From assembly GCA_025054855.1 (NCBI GenBank), contig JANWZS010000007.1:1-64000 (forward strand): DNA of 64,000 bases, in the 5' to 3' direction. The notes under the pieces are model-generated. The model was not told the origin of the DNA. It searched no databases and was given only the letters and a program-made list of their open reading frames with translations. The translations under genes and the position numbers were made by a program. The DNA is from Candidatus Nitrosocaldus sp. (GTDB lineage Archaea; Thermoproteota; Nitrososphaeria; Nitrososphaerales; Nitrosocaldaceae). Shown here piece after piece: positions 61,520-64,000 of this stretch. The stretch's first letter is position 1. Every line of letters begins with the position of its first letter.

Positions 61520-61541
61520 GAGGGTTGGGGTGAGACTATGA

Positions 61542-61694
61542 GGGGCCGTCGTCTACAGCATGCATAGAGGCATGCTGGCGGAGAGCTTGGTCTAGGATAC
61601 CAGAACCATCACGTGTAGAGGTGGTGAACCTGGGGGCCATGCTCACATGCTGGAACGCTGGCGGTCCGGGGTTCAAATCCCCGCGGCCCCACCA
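61542..61694 (+). tRNA. tRNA-Pro (anticodon GGG) with three introns
   Basis: The acceptor GGGGCCG (61542-61548) pairs with CGGCCCC (61684-61690); the T arm CGGGG-TTCAAAT-CCCCG lies at 61667-61683; CCA is encoded at 61692-61694. The cloverleaf closes only if three stretches are removed. These are 29 bases in the D loop (about 61556-61584, with a perfect eight-pair hairpin CAGCATGC/GCATGCTG), 25 bases between positions 30 and 31 (about 61604-61628) and 20 bases after position 37 (about 61636-61655). The joined anticodon arm is CCAGC-CTGGGGC-GCTGG, anticodon GGG, and the mature tRNA without CCA is 76 bases. Exact splice points could shift by a base. Confidence 0.85.
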
Positions 61695-61822
61695 TCATCA
61701 TGATAGTAGCAATAGATATACTTGCTTGGATATTTATTATATGTACTTGATATGGGAAAATATCGTAAACTAGTGGAACGTACTAACTAAATCTAATATA
61801 TCGCTCTCTCATAATATTTGTA

Positions 61823-61984
61823 ATGGCAGAGGCGTTCATGGCACATATGTATGCTATGGCTGGCACGTTTGCTGTATCCACTGCTATATGGTTCAGTATT
61901 AGGGCATCTAGGGGTAGGAGTAGAGGAGGAGAGATCGGCAGGGATGTGGAGAAGGAAGGGGAGGAGAAGATAGGAGAAGCATAG
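61823..61984 (+). CDS. Tiny single-span membrane protein (53 residues)
   Basis: ATG at 61823, TAG at 61982-61984. Residues 3-26 (ending AGTFAVSTAIWFSIRA) are hydrophobic and the rest is a charged Arg/Gly/Glu/Lys tail. A TATA-like TCTAATATATC is centred about 26 bases upstream. Size, single N-terminal span and charged tail are the same as in the protein at 11023-11181, and both start with an M-x-E-A motif, so the two may be distant paralogues. The function is unknown. Confidence 0.6.
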   Translation: MAEAFMAHMYAMAGTFAVSTAIWFSIRASRGRSRGGEIGRDVEKEGEEKIGEA

Positions 61985-61995
61985 ATGTACGGACT

Positions 61996-62044
61996 GATGG
62001 ATAGATAGATGGATAGATGGATAGATAGATGGATAGATGGATAG
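61996..62044. repeat. GATA/GATG tetranucleotide tract
   Basis: About twelve GATA or GATG units lie just downstream of the tiny membrane protein gene. Confidence 0.85.
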
Positions 62045-62139
62045 TGCTTGCCATCAACCCAACCTATATTTCCTATAATTACTTGCTATATCATCCCCAT
62101 CACTATATAATATGTGTAACCTCTACAAGTCATACTTAC

Positions 62140-62760
62140 TTATAGTGCCTTACGCACTCCTACGAACATACCATCACTGCCCCTAACCACTACGCTACCT
62201 ACTGGCACGTATTCATCTGGGGGTACTAGGTATGTTATACCATCTATTATCACGAGTACGTACCTATACACTGGTAAGAGCATGCTCTCCCTATCATCCA
62301 AGAGTCTGCGTAATGGGATCAGCAACGTGCTTCCAGCCATACTACTCCTACTCCTACTCCTACTGCGTTCATCCCATACCTTCATGCCATCCCCTCCTTC
62401 GCCATCGTCCCTAGGCCTATTCCTAACGTATAGCAACTCTGGCCTGTACACCATGATCATGCTTATCGCTACCATGGCAACACCAAGCAGGAAGGATCTG
62501 AGCGATATTATGTAGAACCTATCCTTGCTTATGCTCCCCATGGTGAGCATATGGGGCAAGAGCATCATAGAGCCCAGTATGCATAGCAGCCCTATAGCCA
62601 TTATGACTGTAGCAAGGGACCTCTTCCATGCAACTGCCAGCACTATAGGCGCTGTGATGATAGGGGCGATTATGTACGCTAACCTGAACGTCGATGGCGA
62701 GGTATTTGTAAGTATCACCGCTTCAAGTAGTGCAAGTGCTACCATAGATAGTGCACTCAA
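62140..62760 (-). CDS. Membrane protein of unknown function
   Basis: A 206-residue protein with four hydrophobic spans in the first 110 residues (about 3-20, 25-45, 48-70 and 84-107). A basic/serine-rich linker follows, and then a soluble C-terminal part, YRYVLVIIDGITYLVPPDEY then VPVGSVVVRGSDGMFVG, that reads like a small beta barrel. The overall plan resembles NfeD-like membrane proteins, but no diagnostic motif is seen. The start is a TTG at 62760; an ATG at 62745 is an alternative. Confidence 0.55.
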   Translation of the reverse strand: MSALSMVALALLEAVILTNTSPSTFRLAYIIAPIITAPIVLAVAWKRSLATVIMAIGLLCILGSMMLLPHMLTMGSISKDRFYIISLRSFLLGVAMVAISMIMVYRPELLYVRNRPRDDGEGGDGMKVWDERSRSRSRSSMAGSTLLIPLRRLLDDRESMLLPVYRYVLVIIDGITYLVPPDEYVPVGSVVVRGSDGMFVGVRKAL

Positions 62761-62962
62761 CTCTAACAGTGCCCTCTTACTTTACTTACCATGAGTATAT
62801 CTCTCATCTGGGATATTTAAGATTGGTTAGTGAGAATAGGCGCAGGTATGCATGTATACATGCATACATGGATGGAATATTGGTATCAACAAAAGAAGGA
62901 AGAAGTTATTGCATACACCTTCTTCTTCTCCCCTCTTCTATCCATCTACTGCTTGTGGCTCG

Positions 62963-64000
62963 CTATGTAGTTGCATATGCCTTCTCTCCATGCTGTGCTA
63001 TATCCAACCCGATCTCCTCCTCTCTAGGCGTAACCCTTATCCCTCCAGGCCATACAAGGTCCATGACCTTCAGTATCAGCAGTGTTATGCCAAATGCGTA
63101 TGCTATGCTCACGCCAGCACCTAGAGAGTTTATGGCTATCTGCATGTAGTTCCCCTCCCATCCTCCAGCGACACCACCTATATGCTCATTGGCCAGCACA
63201 CCAGTAAGTATGGCACCAACCGTACCTCCCATGCCATGCACTCCCCAGACATCGAGTGCATCATCCCACCTCCTCCTGTTCTTGAAGACCACGCATGCAT
63301 AGCATATTATCCCTGCTGCGAGGCCTATTATTATGGCGCCCATGACACCAACGAATCCTGAGGCTGGGGTTATGGCAACAAGGCCTGCAACTGCACCACT
63401 AGCAGCACCAACTATGCTTGGCTTCCCAGTGTGTGCCCAGCTCATGAATACCCATGCCAGCGATGCCATGGCCGTTGCTGTATTCGTAACCACAAAGGCA
63501 CTTGTATCCCTGCCATCTGCAGCCAGACCGCTGCCAGCGTTGAACCCGAACCATCCGAACCAGAGCATGGATGCGCCTAGCACAACCAGGGGCACGTTGT
63601 GGCTCTCCATCGCTACCTTACCATAGCCTATCCTCCTCCCCAGTATCAGTGCACCAGCGAGTGCGCTCCAGCCAGATGTTATGTGCACCACAGTACCCCC
63701 AGCGAAGTCCAATGCGCCCATATCCATCAGGAAGCCCCCGCCCCATACCCAGTGTGCAACTGGATCGTACACGAACGTTGCCCAGAGCACTATGAATATA
63801 ACGAATGCGCTGAACTTTATCCTATCCACCAATCCTCCAACTATCAGTGCTGGGGTTATTATTGCGAACATCGCTTGGAAGATCATGAACGTCTGATGGG
63901 GTATGCTCATCCATGTGCCAGCCTCATAGTTGCCCAGTGGTGCCTCATGAGATACACCGTTAAGCAGTGCGTATGAGAAGTCGCCAACGAAGTTGTGCAC
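62963..64000 (-). CDS. amt: Ammonium transporter Amt (N-terminus beyond the window)
   Basis: Ammonium channel/transporter of the Amt/MEP/Rh family. Only the C-terminal 345 or so residues are inside; the gene enters from the right edge. The twin pore histidines are seen in VVHITSGWSAL and VWGVHGMGGTVGA. GASMLWFGWFGFNAGSGLAA, FMSWAHTGKPSIVGAASGAV, then AGLVAITPASGFV and a last span VSIAYAFGITLLILKVMDLV are typical. The cytoplasmic tail is short (VTPREEEIGLDIAQHGEKAY), with the pattern that binds PII-type regulators in other Amts. In an ammonia oxidiser it would supply ammonium for oxidation or assimilation. Confidence 0.96.
   Translation of the reverse strand: MHNFVGDFSYALLNGVSHEAPLGNYEAGTWMSIPHQTFMIFQAMFAIITPALIVGGLVDRIKFSAFVIFIVLWATFVYDPVAHWVWGGGFLMDMGALDFAGGTVVHITSGWSALAGALILGRRIGYGKVAMESHNVPLVVLGASMLWFGWFGFNAGSGLAADGRDTSAFVVTNTATAMASLAWVFMSWAHTGKPSIVGAASGAVAGLVAITPASGFVGVMGAIIIGLAAGIICYACVVFKNRRRWDDALDVWGVHGMGGTVGAILTGVLANEHIGGVAGGWEGNYMQIAINSLGAGVSIAYAFGITLLILKVMDLVWPGGIRVTPREEEIGLDIAQHGEKAYATT

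Noticed and set aside
61636-61660. Reading the anticodon as GGA (tRNA-Ser) from the segment CTGGAAC
   Set aside because: The acceptor and T arm match tRNA-Pro and the variable region is short, whereas tRNA-Ser has a long variable arm. Removing a third intron restores a perfect anticodon stem with GGG.

Overview
The window looks like a chromosomal segment of an ammonia-oxidiser-lineage archaeon (Nitrososphaerota/Thaumarchaeota), probably a thermophilic, Nitrosocaldus-like one. The evidence is an ammonium transporter at the right edge, a TackOD1-type zinc protein, a secreted cupredoxin with a VPEFP C-terminal anchor, archaeal information genes (aIF2 gamma and alpha, eS6, Nop10, LSm, RPA, GPN GTPase, Rio2, class I CCA-adding enzyme), a complete-looking block of cobalamin genes and a tRNA gene interrupted by three introns. 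No amo, rRNA or CRISPR genes are present, so the assignment is an inference. Most genes have an AT-rich TATA element about 24-32 bases before the start codon, which suggests leaderless transcription. ATG, GTG and TTG starts all occur, and many intergenic gaps hold tetranucleotide tracts.

Left arm (0.2-12.5 kb). larC, larE and a cysteine desulfurase run leftward. From the same promoter region a malate dehydrogenase runs rightward, followed by etfB, etfA and an ETF:quinone oxidoreductase with a fused FixX ferredoxin, then larB. Together larB, larC and larE make the nickel-pincer nucleotide (NPN) cofactor of lactate/malate racemase-type enzymes. Having them around malate dehydrogenase and an EtfABCX-like complex is the most unusual arrangement in the window. 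No larA lies here. A SufT/PqqD fusion, a tiny membrane protein and a frameshifted coiled-coil/nuclease-like gene follow.

Middle (12.9-36.7 kb). This part holds tRNA-Gly(CCC), a pterin dehydratase-like protein and a three-gene ABC export system with a CARDB-type surface protein. A double Lrp/AsnC regulator, a TackOD1/glycosyltransferase pair and the translation cluster (eS6, aIF2 gamma, PIN, metallo-hydrolase, Nop10, aIF2 alpha) come next. They are followed by cobalamin synthesis (cobO, cbiA, cbiC, cbiX, cbiG, cbiD), rio2, a bacterial-type metK, the divergent LSm/RecA-like pair and the cupredoxin.

Right arm (36.8-64 kb). It starts with an Lhr-type helicase, RPA, an APC transporter with a universal-stress-type tail, a flippase-like membrane protein, a GPN GTPase, homoserine kinase, an ArsB/NhaD-type transporter and a radical SAM enzyme. 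A decayed secreted-protein gene follows. Next is a preQ0/pterin/PRPP/RNase Z run (queC, queE, folE, prs, rnz), and then an AT-rich island with an intact relative of the decayed gene. RNA-processing genes (UPF0201, UPF0200, thpR, cca, a kinase) come before tRNA-Pro(GGG) with three introns. A second tiny membrane protein, an unknown membrane protein and the C-terminal part of amt end the window.
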